Assembly: GCA_015680685.1 (NCBI GenBank)
Contig: MNCI01022583.1
Location: forward strand, 515,408-562,764
DNA length: 47,357 bases
Origin: Gnetum montanum
Lineage: Eukaryota; Streptophyta; Gnetopsida; Gnetales; Gnetaceae
Direction of reading: 5' to 3'
In this document: positions 21,819 through 32,252 of the stretch, in pieces
How positions within the stretch are numbered: position 1 is the stretch's first letter
Layout: each line of letters begins with the position of its first letter
Notes under the pieces: generated by a model
Database searches by the model: none
Seen by the model: the letters and a program-made list of their open reading frames with translations, nothing else
Told to the model about the DNA's origin: nothing
Made by a program: the position numbers and the translations under genes

Positions 21819-22669
21819 TGATGAATCATGATTCATTAGGCTCTAATATCAGACCCGCAATATCGAATCCATGATATTGGGTATGTGATATTGCGGCCTG
21901 GCTAGCGATATTAAATACACAATATCGTGACTCCTATGTGGACCTATAAATACACATGTAGGTGTAAGGAGTTAGGTAGTCAATAGTTCATTTAGAAGTT
22001 AGTTTTCATTTTTAGTTCTTCTCAATCCTTTCTCCCAGTGCATGCCCATAGTGTGATGATTGTAATTGTACAGCACCTTCATTCGAGTGTGACGTACTTG
22101 GACATGCACATGACCAGAAATAAAGATCAAGATTACTTCATCATTGTAGCATTCACTTAGTTTAATTATTTAATTATTATTTACTACTTTCTAAATTAAT
22201 ATCTATTTACCTTCCTTTACTATCCTTGTTATTAAATGCAGAATGAGTATGACTTAATCACAAGCATTTAAGTGTGACTACTTGGTATCCTAGTAGCATA
22301 CCTCAGGCATGCACTTGGTAATCCCAGTAGTAGTACACGAGGTCCAAGATGTGTACAGATGATTAAGGATGGATGCTCATCGCACTTAGGCTAGCTTAGA
22401 CTCTCTTCACCCTTTCCCTCTTAGCTTAATCAAAGTTATTTTCCATTGCCTCTAGGAGTAGCACTAGTTTAGGACTGCATCATACACCTCACTCTAGACT
22501 AAAGCATACATAAAAAAACAAATACTAGTCCAAATGGGAAGACAACAAACTACGATCAATGAGTAACTATCTAGATGCCACAATTAGCCTGTCTGTGGAG
22601 TTCGACCGAATTGTGCATGAAATGTTTATATTTGTATGATTGAGTGTAGGGGTACCTCACCACTCATCA
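21819..22669 (+). repeat. 3' LTR of element C (851 bp)
   Basis: Closely similar to the LTR at 13589. It starts TGATGAATCATGATTC and ends CCACTCATCA, with a GATATC/GATATTG cluster (21842-21930) and CCTATAAATAC (about 21943). No PBS follows, so this is the outer right end of the insertion; the next bases are CTATCCTC. Confidence 0.87.
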
Positions 22670-22679
22670 CTATCCTCTA

Positions 22680-23730
22680 CTAGTATTTTTTATGATAAAA
22701 AGGTATAAATTAGCAAAGAACTTCAGCGTCAATTGTTATCATATCAACTTCCAAGAGTAAAATATCATATGGTGTTCACAATTTTATTTTAAAATTGTAA
22801 AGTAAAAATTTTTTTTTCACATGATTTAGTCTCTACCACATTTTAGTAGATAGAATATGTCCCCAAGATACAAATCCATACAGTAGAATATGGAATACTA
22901 GAGTATTAAAAAGTTGTTTACAAGCCTCTCAAGCTCAAATATTATTATATCTACATTATTGGTGTAGAATTTATAGGGCATGTATGTTGCTTAATACTTT
23001 CTAAGGAACATGTATTTAGTTAAAAATTCAATATTGAGGTACTTATAGCATGTAATAACATCAATTTCCTACTGTTTAAAATAGAAATCAAAATTTTAAT
23101 TTCTAGTGCCACAAATCATGACTTCAATTTTATCAACATTGACATTCATTCTTATGTATGTCCAAAAATCACCCAGCATTTACAACGTGTCTCAACTAAT
23201 ATTTTGATTTGGAATTTAAAACCACATCATCTATGAATAACAAAATATTAATAGTAGTTTGATGAGATTGGATTGAATTCATAGTGTGTTTTCATTTTTC
23301 TAATTCACCAATAAAAATTCCAAATAATCTAGAGGATAAGGAACATTCTTATTTAACCCATATGGCACTATGCAAGGTTGTCCTTTCATGAGTTAAAGGG
23401 TCCTCAAGAAGGATGTTAATAGATTCATACATTTTTAAATAGCAACTATCAAATCAGATGATGTATGGATATTATATATATGCCTCCACAATTTATTCCT
23501 TCTAATAGGATCATAAGCTTTTGAAAAATCAATAAAGCATAGAAAATTCTAATTTTGGATGCTTTTTCCTAATCCATATAGTATTTTAATGTAATAAGAT
23601 GATCCTTTTTTTATCTATGTCTTCAAAAGCTAGTTTGATATATAGCTCAAAGATTATTATCTTCTATCCAAGTATTTAATTTCTTTTCCAAGATGTTTAG
23701 CAATTTTGCGAGGTGTTGCTTACCATGATA
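22680..23730 (-). pseudogene. LINE reverse transcriptase remnant
   Basis: On the minus strand, degenerate frames give RT motifs in correct order. FIDFSKAYDPIRRNKLW lies near 23480-23541 (fingers/palm block with the first catalytic Asp). A GQPCIVPYG / SLSSRLFGIFIGELE region follows near 23310-23390. LLFIDDVVLNSKSK at about 23200-23240 is the YADD-type catalytic box with FIDD. Then VDKIEVMICGTRN and a CYKYLNIEF motif (about 23040-23150) match the conserved thumb-side segment. Frameshifts and stops are frequent, so it is dead. No endonuclease domain or poly(A) tail was identified. The family III element next to it ends inside or beside this remnant. Confidence 0.78.
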
Positions 23731-25936
23731 AGTCTATATGTATTAATATTGATGGTCATGATGTGTAGGTATAATGATAGCCTTATCTATGTGATGAGAT
23801 GTTATGACGATAGTGTTATCTCGAAAAGCATATTATGATGTTATATGCCTAGCGAATTGGTGTTATTTGGAAGATAATGTTATAATGCCATGATGATTAT
23901 CATGTAATGTATGTTAAAGTTGTATGACTAATTAACATGTATTATAATGGATGTCTCATTTTATTATTATGTTGTAGGCAAGATATGATGTTTATGGAAC
24001 TAATAAATATTTTGTTGGATGTCCTGTAAGTGCCTTACGGAGGATGGATCTTTTAATATTAGTGGGAGACTTTATAAAATAAAACTATAAATTAATGTAA
24101 TTATATTGTTTATATAATTAAAACATATAACATTTTTCATTTTTCTTTTCTTAATCACATTTCCATATATCTCGATTTCCTTTGGTTTTTTCTAATTCTT
24201 CATTCTCCTCTATTTCTTAGCTAATTTTTGTATTTTCTAGGATGTTAGAGAGCTAGTGTTGGGTAGGATGCAATTCAAAAGCTTTAGTTAGGATTCTGGT
24301 GGAGCTAGGACTTTGTTAGGAGTGTTTTGATACCTTCATTACTATTCCTAGGCTTTGATAGTCCTTTAAATTTCTAGAAAGTGTCTTTATCAATTTGTTG
24401 TTTGCTCATCTTGATTCCATAGGCATATTCAGGATGTGGGTGAAGGAACAAGTAGGCCATGTTGAGATGAATAATTTCTATATGTATAGATTATTATACT
24501 TATGAATTGCAAGGCATGTGATGTTATATGGAGTTTTTTTGGAATGAAATGCATGGATGAATTTCTAAGACTAGCAAAGAACCATTGTTATGTCCTAGGA
24601 CACTATGGATGGATTGCATATATTTGCATAAAGTTTGTTTGATTTCTTAGTTATTCATGCAAAGAATTTGTATTTTTTTTTATGTTGATTTTGTGCAGAA
24701 TGCAAGTGTTATACATGTTGTAGCTTGATGGCATCAAGGTCATGGCTAGGATTTTAACCATCATAGGGCACTACATCATCATAATGCTAGGTTTTTGTCA
24801 ACATTTTGTCTTGGTATAAGTTGCAATGCTCATGCAACATAGTCACGATTAGGGTTTTGAATGCAATACAAGTTGTAGTCATGATGTACTAGGATCACAT
24901 CAAATATTATCTAAAAGATTGTAAAGTGTCAAAGGCTAGGTCATGATAGATGAAAGCAAAGCACTACTCACAACTAAAGTGTAATGAAGTTGAAGTTTAT
25001 CCTATGTGAATTTTCAGTTGTTTTTAGCAAAGCCATAACTAGTTTAGTAGTAGATTCCTAGTGGGGGATGTGGATCCACCATGAGTTACAAAGAGGTTGA
25101 ACCTCATTGAAAAGTACAAAGTGCAACATAAGTATGAGTCACACCAAGATCATGGTCTAAGAAAAACACACTATTTAAGCAATAATTTTATGAATGATTT
25201 ATATTAATAGGTCTAAGAGCTTGAGTCAAGTTGTATGAAATAGTGCTTTGCACTTGCAATGAGTTGATTTGTGTGTTGCTTATGTTACAAATTAAAATGA
25301 ACTAGTGTAATAGGTGTAAGATATGTTATGAAGTAGTTTTATTATGATGTGATGCTATGTGTTTACTCAAAATAAGTTCTTGGTTTTATTTTCTATATGA
25401 TGCATATGATCTAATTAATGATAGGAATGACACATATAGCACAAGTTACTTATGGTCAACTTGAGATCGATAAATTGTGATTATGACATGATTAGAAATG
25501 CACATGGAATAGGTTGCTTGTGAGCATAAGGTGGGTGGAGCCAACATGAGGATATGAATCAGTTGATGATGAGGCATCTTAGAGTAGTTGGGATGATCCC
25601 CTCTATGATGCATTACTAAGGCTACTATCTTAGATCTCACTCTAAGAGTGAAAGAGTATAGGCTAGGCATATGATGGTACATCATCTTGGGGTATTTGTA
25701 CTTGCACAGATCTACCGTCTAAAAGATTAGTAGCCTAGGTTTGTAGATGAGGCAAAAGGCACTAGCACTAGTATTGGAATAAGTAATGTAAATGACCTAC
25801 AAGCATGTATAGTAAATTAAGTGCTCATGTCAATGATATCATGCTTACACTTAGTATGGATCTATCAAATTTAACAATAGCTTTGTGAATGTGATAATGT
25901 TTATAGGATAATGTTCCAATGGGGGCACAAGTTATC
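23731..25936. other. AT-rich spacer, no gene recognised
   Basis: Contains short imperfect repeats around 23750-23950 (GATGTTATGAYGATA-like) and otherwise unrecognised sequence. Small frames near 25446-25685 and 25825-26043 look non-coding. It is probably the body of an older repeat, because it and 33423-33868 form the pre-insertion sequence around element E. Confidence 0.5.
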
Positions 25937-25941
25937 CATGT
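25937..25941. repeat. Target-site duplication of element E, left copy
   Basis: CATGT immediately before the LTR start TGATGATATG. It is identical to 33418-33422. Confidence 0.9.
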
Positions 25942-26059
25942 TGATGATATGCGATTTGCATAGGCCACAATATCACGTACGCGATATCGCGCGGCCATTG
26001 CTATATCGCATCGTCCCCTGCGATATTGCATACGCGATATCACGGTCCGCTGCCATATC

Positions 26060-26067
26060 TATAAATA
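26060..26067 (+). promoter_or_regulatory. LTR TATA box, element E
   Basis: TATAAATA 118 bp from the LTR start, after the GATATC cluster. The 3' LTR has the same box at 32369 (offset 116). Confidence 0.7.
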
Positions 26068-26322
26068 AGAGGTGGCTCTCCCTTGTTTCCCCATCCTAGG
26101 CTAGAAGTAGGGAAACTCTGGTAGTTTGATCACTCTAGAGATAGAATATTTTCCGTGTGCCCATAGTAGGAGTCCTAAAGTCAATGGATCTTTATTCGAG
26201 CAACATTGTACCTAAACACAAGTTGTGTACAACAATAAAGATGAACTTCCTGGATAAACCTTGCAGTGCATGGAATAGGATTTTATTTAATGTTATTTAT
26301 TACTCTTCTAGTAATGTGGAAT

Positions 26323-26560
26323 GAGTATGACTTGATTACGAGCATCTAAGGATGTTTACGGATAGTCAAGGAACGGATGCTCATGAGTACGACTTGATTA
26401 CGAGCATCTAAGGATGTGTACAGATAGTCAAGGAATGGATGCTCATGAGTACAACTTGATTACGAGCATCTAAGTGTGTGTACGGATAGTCAAGGAACGG
26501 ATGCTCATCACAACGCAGTATGAGTACGACTTGATTATGAGCATCTCAGTGTGACTACTT
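26323..26560 (+). repeat. 62-bp tandem repeat in the 5' LTR of E
   Basis: Three near-identical units start at 26323, 26385 and 26447, followed by a 13-bp insert and a partial fourth unit at about 26522. Each unit begins GAGTAYGACTTGATTACGAG and ends GGATGCTCAT. The 3' LTR has the same array at about 32630-32860. Confidence 0.88.
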
Positions 26561-26820
26561 GGTAACCCAGTGGCATATCTAGGATCTACGCATGGTAATC
26601 CCAGTGGTAGTCATGCACCAGGATGTGTACAGATAATTAAGGAATCAGCTACTCATCGCACTTAGGCTAGATTAGCTCTCTCAATCCTTTCCTCCTAGTT
26701 AAGTGCCTCAGTACGACCACTTCGAGCACGTGCGTTACGCGTGGTGATCCCAATAACGATTAGTGTTTGGTAGCCACGATTGCATCAGTTCAGGGTGTGT
26801 ATGGTAAGTGGGAATAGATG

Positions 26821-27344
26821 NNNNNNNNNNNNNNNNNNNNNNNNNNNNNNNNNNNNNNNNNNNNNNNNNNNNNNNNNNNNNNNNNNNNNNNNNNNNNNNN
26901 NNNNNNNNNNNNNNNNNNNNNNNNNNNNNNNNNNNNNNNNNNNNNNNNNNNNNNNNNNNNNNNNNNNNNNNNNNNNNNNNNNNNNNNNNNNNNNNNNNNN
27001 NNNNNNNNNNNNNNNNNNNNNNNNNNNNNNNNNNNNNNNNNNNNNNNNNNNNNNNNNNNNNNNNNNNNNNNNNNNNNNNNNNNNNNNNNNNNNNNNNNNN
27101 NNNNNNNNNNNNNNNNNNNNNNNNNNNNNNNNNNNNNNNNNNNNNNNNNNNNNNNNNNNNNNNNNNNNNNNNNNNNNNNNNNNNNNNNNNNNNNNNNNNN
27201 NNNNNNNNNNNNNNNNNNNNNNNNNNNNNNNNNNNNNNNNNNNNNNNNNNNNNNNNNNNNNNNNNNNNNNNNNNNNNNNNNNNNNNNNNNNNNNNNNNNN
27301 NNNNNNNNNNNNNNNNNNNNNNNNNNNNNNNNNNNNNNNNNNNN
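26821..27344. other. Assembly gap (524 N)
   Basis: Unknown sequence. From alignment with the 3' LTR and with other elements it should hold the last part of the 5' LTR, the PBS, the leader and the first gag codons. Open frames that cross it are meaningless. Confidence 0.99.
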
Positions 27345-29500
27345 TTGAAGGGCAAAGGGATCTTGCATGTCCTAAGTGAAACTAGAGATGGTGAACCACT
27401 TATAATTGGTTCGCTATCAAGAGATGTTCCTCCTCTTAACGAAAGTGAGGAGGTAGGGTATCAGAATCTACGATCAATGATACACAACTCTGGTTCTGAT
27501 GCCCGTGAACACCAACTGTTCACAGAGGGAACAACAAAAAAAGATAAGGACGGGCACCTAGATCATCATCACGATCTGAGTCGGAGCCATAGAAGAGAAG
27601 GTAAGAAACATCATTGTGGCGATGGTTCTCCTTCTTCTTCCCCTTTTTCACATCACTCACCCTCTCCTTCCACCTCTAGGCGCAATCATAAAGAGCACAA
27701 TAGAGAGGATAAAAGTAAGAAAAATGAGAGACCTCAACGAGAGAGTCAAGAGAGAGGATAAGGACATGAATGAAGGGAGAGTAGGGAACAACGAAGACAT
27801 CATAGGCATCATGAAAGAGATGATCATGAAAAGCCCCTACTTGCAACCTAAAGTATTCTTGACATAATGGAGGCTGTTAGAATTCCATCAAGGCATTTAA
27901 AAGATAGTCGGATCAAGTGTTTAGACATGAAAAACATCCTATGATTTGAAGGGGGATACAACGTTGACCTGCAACATCATTTACAGGCATTCCACAATGC
28001 CTGTGCCTTGCAAAATATAAAGAACGAGTGGCAAAACTTAAGATTTTTCCCAGGACACTCATCAAGGAAGTAGAGAGTTGGTACCAGTCCTTAGAACCGG
28101 AAACCATCAGGAGGTGGAGTACGATGTTAGAGTTGTTCAACGATAAATATCAGATGTCCTCCCGAGTGTCTAACTTGCATAAGCAGATCCAAGGATGGAA
28201 GCAAGGTACTTATGAACCCTTGGATGCTGCCATGGCCCGCTACTACACATTGTTACATCGTTGCCCAGGCCATGGGTATGCTTAGCGGGATCAACTTCGC
28301 CACATCGTGGATGGGCTAAGGCATGAGACTAGAGGAACCCTTGGGACTTATGCCCAAGGGAGACTATCACAACTTAGAGCCCATGAAGTACAATGCTTGT
28401 TGGAGCAAGTAGCAAAAGAAGAAGGTGAGCTACACAAAAGAGAAAGTGCAGAAGAATACAACCGTGATCCCTCTCTTCGAAAGAAGGGAGTGAAATTTTG
28501 TGATGAAGAGGATGAGTCACCAATTGAGGAGTTGGTGAACAGGAAAACCTTGCCGCTTCAAAAGCTAACAACAGAAGTAGCGGCTAAGGAAGAAGTATGG
28601 AGCTCCTTAGACTCAAAAATTGAAACTATCCTAAAGATTGTAGAGGAGTCTAAGGAGGAACAAAGTAGTGACAAAGGTAAGACAAAGTGGAGAGATTTAG
28701 GCCCTGCACATAACAAGGGTAAGGGGAAAATCACTATCTCCGATGAGGTTGTGGAATCAAACACAGATGATGATGGTGGATGTGAGATCTGCCACTATGA
28801 CCATCCTAAGGGATGTTGTCCAATCATCTCACATCTATAAGAGTCTGGGGTGTATGCACTTAATCCAAGACTCAACCAATGGCAAACACCCCAAAGGATA
28901 CCTTATCCACAAGGTAACCTAAGGCAGTTCCACCAACCGTTAACATACTATCCAAGTGGAACTCCACCACAACCCATTGGACAACATCAACAGTGGCAAT
29001 ATCCACAATCATGGGGGATGCTACTGTCGAAACAACAGTACCCGGTAGCCCGATCCTTATGGATATTATGTGCAGCAACCGATTTCTCCAAGTGACTCTA
29101 TGGGTCACACAACTCCCCAACATTACTGCCAAGTTTAGGAGTACTTTAGAAGGACTCCTTCTCCTCCAGGAGACACTCCATACCCACACCATCCTCCTAA
29201 TCCATCTGCACCTCTTCCACCGGTAGTTCCCACAACACCTCCTGCTCCAAAAATGCAAGGGGAACTTCCTACTCAACCGCAACAATGCCATGCTACGAGA
29301 GCTGTAAATATTCAACTTGCTGCTAGTTCTAACAACTGTAAAAAGAGAAGACCTTTCTTCAAAACCAGAAGCCCAGACAAGCTCTCACAACAACAAGTAG
29401 TTGAGTGTATGTACACTCCTTCACCATCTAACACTTCAGAGCACCCTTCAGTCCAACAAAGCTTAACACATACGGTTATGTTAACACATACTGTAACTGA
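27345..29500 (+). pseudogene. gag pseudogene of element E
   Basis: The visible start (27345-27761) aligns with the gag N-terminus of the element at 1-1003 and includes a His/Ser/Arg-rich linker. The capsid-like domain (27930-28420) has EGGYNVDLQHHLQAFHNAC, EVESWYQSLEP, IQGWKQGTYEP, ARYYTLLHRCPGHGY and RHETRGTLGTYAQG. The zinc knuckle is intact: CEICHYDHPKGCC near 28789 fits CX2CX3HX4C, the Athila-type spacing. A Pro/Gln-rich C-terminal region follows, ending in KKRRPFF (about 29340). Frame changes near 27770-28020 and 29020-29090, plus stops, show it is inactive. It continues in frame into the protease. Confidence 0.85.
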
Positions 29501-30080
29501 CTGGATTAAGGTAGGCCACCTTCCCAGGAAAGTAACTAACCCTAGGAGTTTCTTAATCTATCTCCAAATCATTGGGAATGAACCACATAGGGCTCTTCTT
29601 GACTCAGGTTCCAGAGTCAACTTAATATCACAAGAGATGTATCACGCCTAGAACCTGCCCCAACTTAAGAAGAGCAACATTCAACTAGAGCTGGCAGACC
29701 AGTCCATCACCATTCCCTTGGGATTGGTGGAGGACATCGTTACCATTGTGTGTGGTTGGTCCTACCCAGCTAATTTCCTAGTGATTGAGGTTAACAATAA
29801 CGAAGGGGACTTCCCAATTATAATGCAAAGAGCATGGCTAAGCACAGTAGACACATGCCTAGGCATTCATGATCTTTCCTTGAAAATTTCTAAGATAAAC
29901 ATTTATGGAAAGATTGAGAAGAGGAAAGTTCCATGCATCACATACAGTGATTCATCGAGTGATGACATGGAGGAAATGCCTCCATGTAATAGGTGTGCCC
30001 TTGAAACTTTAAGACAAAGATGCTTGTATGTAGCAAACACACAACCAGTAGTAGACACCCCGTGGTTGACAGCTACTTAA
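29500..30080 (+). pseudogene. Retroviral-type aspartic protease (element E)
   Basis: Athila/Tat-type pepsin-like protease that would cleave the gag polyprotein. The active-site segment is ALLDSGSRVNLIS (Asp-Ser-Gly in place of the commoner Asp-Thr/Leu-Gly). It is followed by a LELADQSITIPLGLVEDIV segment and the flap-distal PANFLVIEV. Then comes PIIMQRAWLSTVDTC, the equivalent of the family PIILGRPFL block with Gly-Arg changed to Gln-Arg. One stop (about 29649) interrupts it; otherwise one frame holds to 30080. No RT follows. Elements A, C, F and G show nothing similar, so E may keep an ancestral domain that the others lost. Confidence 0.85.
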
Positions 30081-32252
30081 CAAAACATGCATGGAACGAA
30101 CTAAGGAGACAAACCATGCCAACAATGAGGGCATAGATACATTGGAATATGAGTGTCGCCAACTTTCACCCCTTAACCTAAGATCATCAGTTGGGAGAAG
30201 TTGGAAACTTCTTAGAAATTCAAATAGGCGCTCATTATTTCGGATCTCTTCCTTTCCATGCAGTCATGGGGGAGATGGCCACCTATGCTAATCATATGGG
30301 GCCCTCAGTTATTTTAAGTTTTTGTTTTACACATTTTTGTTTTACACATTTTTGTTTTTCACGTTTTTGTTTTACACATTTTTTTCCATGTTTTTGTTTT
30401 ACATGTTTTTGTTTTACAAATTTCTTTAACTTTTCTAATTTTTGTTTTACAACATTGTTATACTTTTCCATTTTGTGTGTGTGTGTGTGCGCTATCCACC
30501 CTGTAGGTTTGTCACCAATAAGTGTTCTGCATGATGGTATGAACTATTTTCTTATTGATTGCTAATGTTTGGTTTTTACCTTTAAGTCACAATGTTGATA
30601 CTAAGGTATGTTTCTTTTGATATGGCAGGCAATGAGATCGCTTCATCCATCCATCCATAAATTTCTATGGTCTCTCTCGGCTTGAAAATGTACAGTCCCC
30701 TTCATAATAAGAACTTTAACGAATCAATGACTGGGCATTTCTCAAACTAAGGAAGGACTCAAGGATTGAAAAGGGTGTGACTTCAAGGGAGCTTGATGCT
30801 TTTGTGTTGGCCATTCTCTTGGGTGCTTGGATGTTTTCTTCTTGAGTTTTCTTACCATTCCAATGTTACCCAATTATTGGAAGCTGAGTCAATAAAAATA
30901 AGAAGTCTTTGCATGGTGTGGTTCTCACGCATAAAAACACAAAACACAAAATCAACAAAAAAAAGAGAGAGAAAAGTGAGAATTTAAAGCACACCCCTTA
31001 GACGAAATAATCCCTTGGGCTACAAGCACTAGTTATGGAACTAAAAATATTCCCTCTAACTAAGGCCCTCCTCGCTTCCCATTCTCTCCTCATTTGTTTC
31101 GTCAAAATGGTGGTGGCTCTTGAGGAAGGCATTCTTGTTACCCAAGTGGATGGTTTGGCCGAATGCATTGATGCAAAGTCACTGGAAGTGGTTTGTTTGA
31201 GGTCGGAGTTGGAATGAGATTTTCCAAGTCACATTAATCATGAATTAAACAAGGGGCTATACACCACCTTGTTATTGGGATTCCATTCCATCCTATTCTC
31301 TCCATCCTTCTCTCCATTGTTCACCTAATTACTGGTTGTATCATTAGTATATATATTTTGGTTGATACATTGTTTTCTTTTTGGTAAATTCTTGTGATTC
31401 AGACTTTAACTCTTGTTCTAAATGACATTCCTAGAGCCTATGGACTCTTTGAATGTGGGTTTGTCAGGGCATTAAGGGCATGAGCCTGCTTTGGGGAGGA
31501 ACCATTGACATTCCTATTTGGTGCACCTGTTAAATTCTTTTCCCTAACATTTGTGCAATTAATATTATTTTGTTCATTTTCATCTTGACATCCACTTTAT
31601 CGACGTTACCGTTGTCTCTTTTTATCTATCTTTCTTACTCCTTTTCTTTCTCCATTCTAATGCTACTGGAGGTTCGCGATTAGTCATGGGGGTATGGGGC
31701 CCGATTTTCTCTTAGTCCTAAATTTTTTTAATTCTTTCCTAACCCCTAGACCTTCGGTAGTCATCATTAATATATCTCTAGACCCATATCAGCCATACCA
31801 CAACTAGCCAATGGACTTACATCGAAGCAAGATATTAATTACATAATTATTCATTTACCCTTGCTAATATATGATTGTGTTGTGTGTACAAATGGCAATC
31901 ATGCAACAACAGATTGGATCTAGAGCAAACACTTGGAATGGAGCAATGCTAGAAGCAGCTATGCAAGAGCAAGATCGATAATGTGCTTATGGATGGACAA
32001 AGAAAGGTGCAATCTTGGCATTGGCAGTAGCAACACTTCTTTCTCTCTCTCTTTCTCAGCTACCAAATGAGGCCTGATGTCAATGTAATAAGGTGTTCAC
32101 TCTTGTTGTCATGAACACCAGTTTTTTCAAGTCTTGTAATGATAATCCGTTCACATGTCATCCCATTAGTTCCATTCTCCTCAATAATTCCATACCTTCC
32201 TGATATTATTGTAAGAAACTCAAGGACGAGTTTTCATTCAGTCATGGGGGTA
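30081..32252 (+). other. 3' non-coding region of element E with a 3' ORF remnant, ending in the PPT
   Basis: The gag-pro tail ends near 30290. A T-rich tandem repeat of TTTTTGTTTTACACA lies at 30318-30440, and a (GT) run at about 30475-30490. Conserved blocks follow: GTGACTTCAAGGGAGCTTG (30777), AAAGCACACCCCTTAGAC (30986) and GCCTGCTTTGGGGAGGA (31484). TGCTAAT (31862-31868) sits 24 nt upstream of an ATG at 31892 that opens only about 30 codons (MAIMQQQIG...), in the place of the 930-codon ORF in C. The tail CTCAAGGACGAGTTTTCATT and CATGGGGGTA (PPT, ends 32252) precede the LTR. Confidence 0.65.

Larger units (their letters stand above)
13589..22669 (+). mobile_element. Element C: family III LTR retrotransposon, gag plus 3' coiled-coil ORF, no pol
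   Basis: LTR 13589-14419, PBS, leader, gag (14557-16873), conserved non-coding region, a 930-codon 3' ORF (18832-21622), PPT and LTR 21819-22669. Together with B (11808-13588) it forms internal-LTR-internal-LTR, the arrangement left when two copies recombine through their LTRs. No five-base duplication is seen across 13589-22669, as expected, because the left outer LTR is missing. The right flank CTATC enters a LINE remnant. No RT, RNase H or integrase motif was found in the 7.4-kb interior. Confidence 0.85.
25942..26820 (+). repeat. 5' LTR of element E (runs into the gap)
   Basis: Matches the 3' LTR 32253-33417. GATATC cluster 25966-26044, TATAAATA at 26060-26067, hairpin arms ATCTTTATT (26188-26196) and AATAAAGAT (26234-26242), and a 62-bp tandem repeat from 26323. 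By comparison with the 3' LTR, about 290 bp of it are hidden in the gap. Confidence 0.88.

Noticed and set aside
23731-25936. A chromovirus-like LTR suggested by ATGATATG-rich text here and at 33600-33670
   Set aside because: No terminal TG...CA pair, PBS, PPT or coding domain could be tied to it.
26735-27761. Long open frames crossing 26821-27344
   Set aside because: They consist of N-derived unknown residues; only the part after 27345 is real gag sequence.
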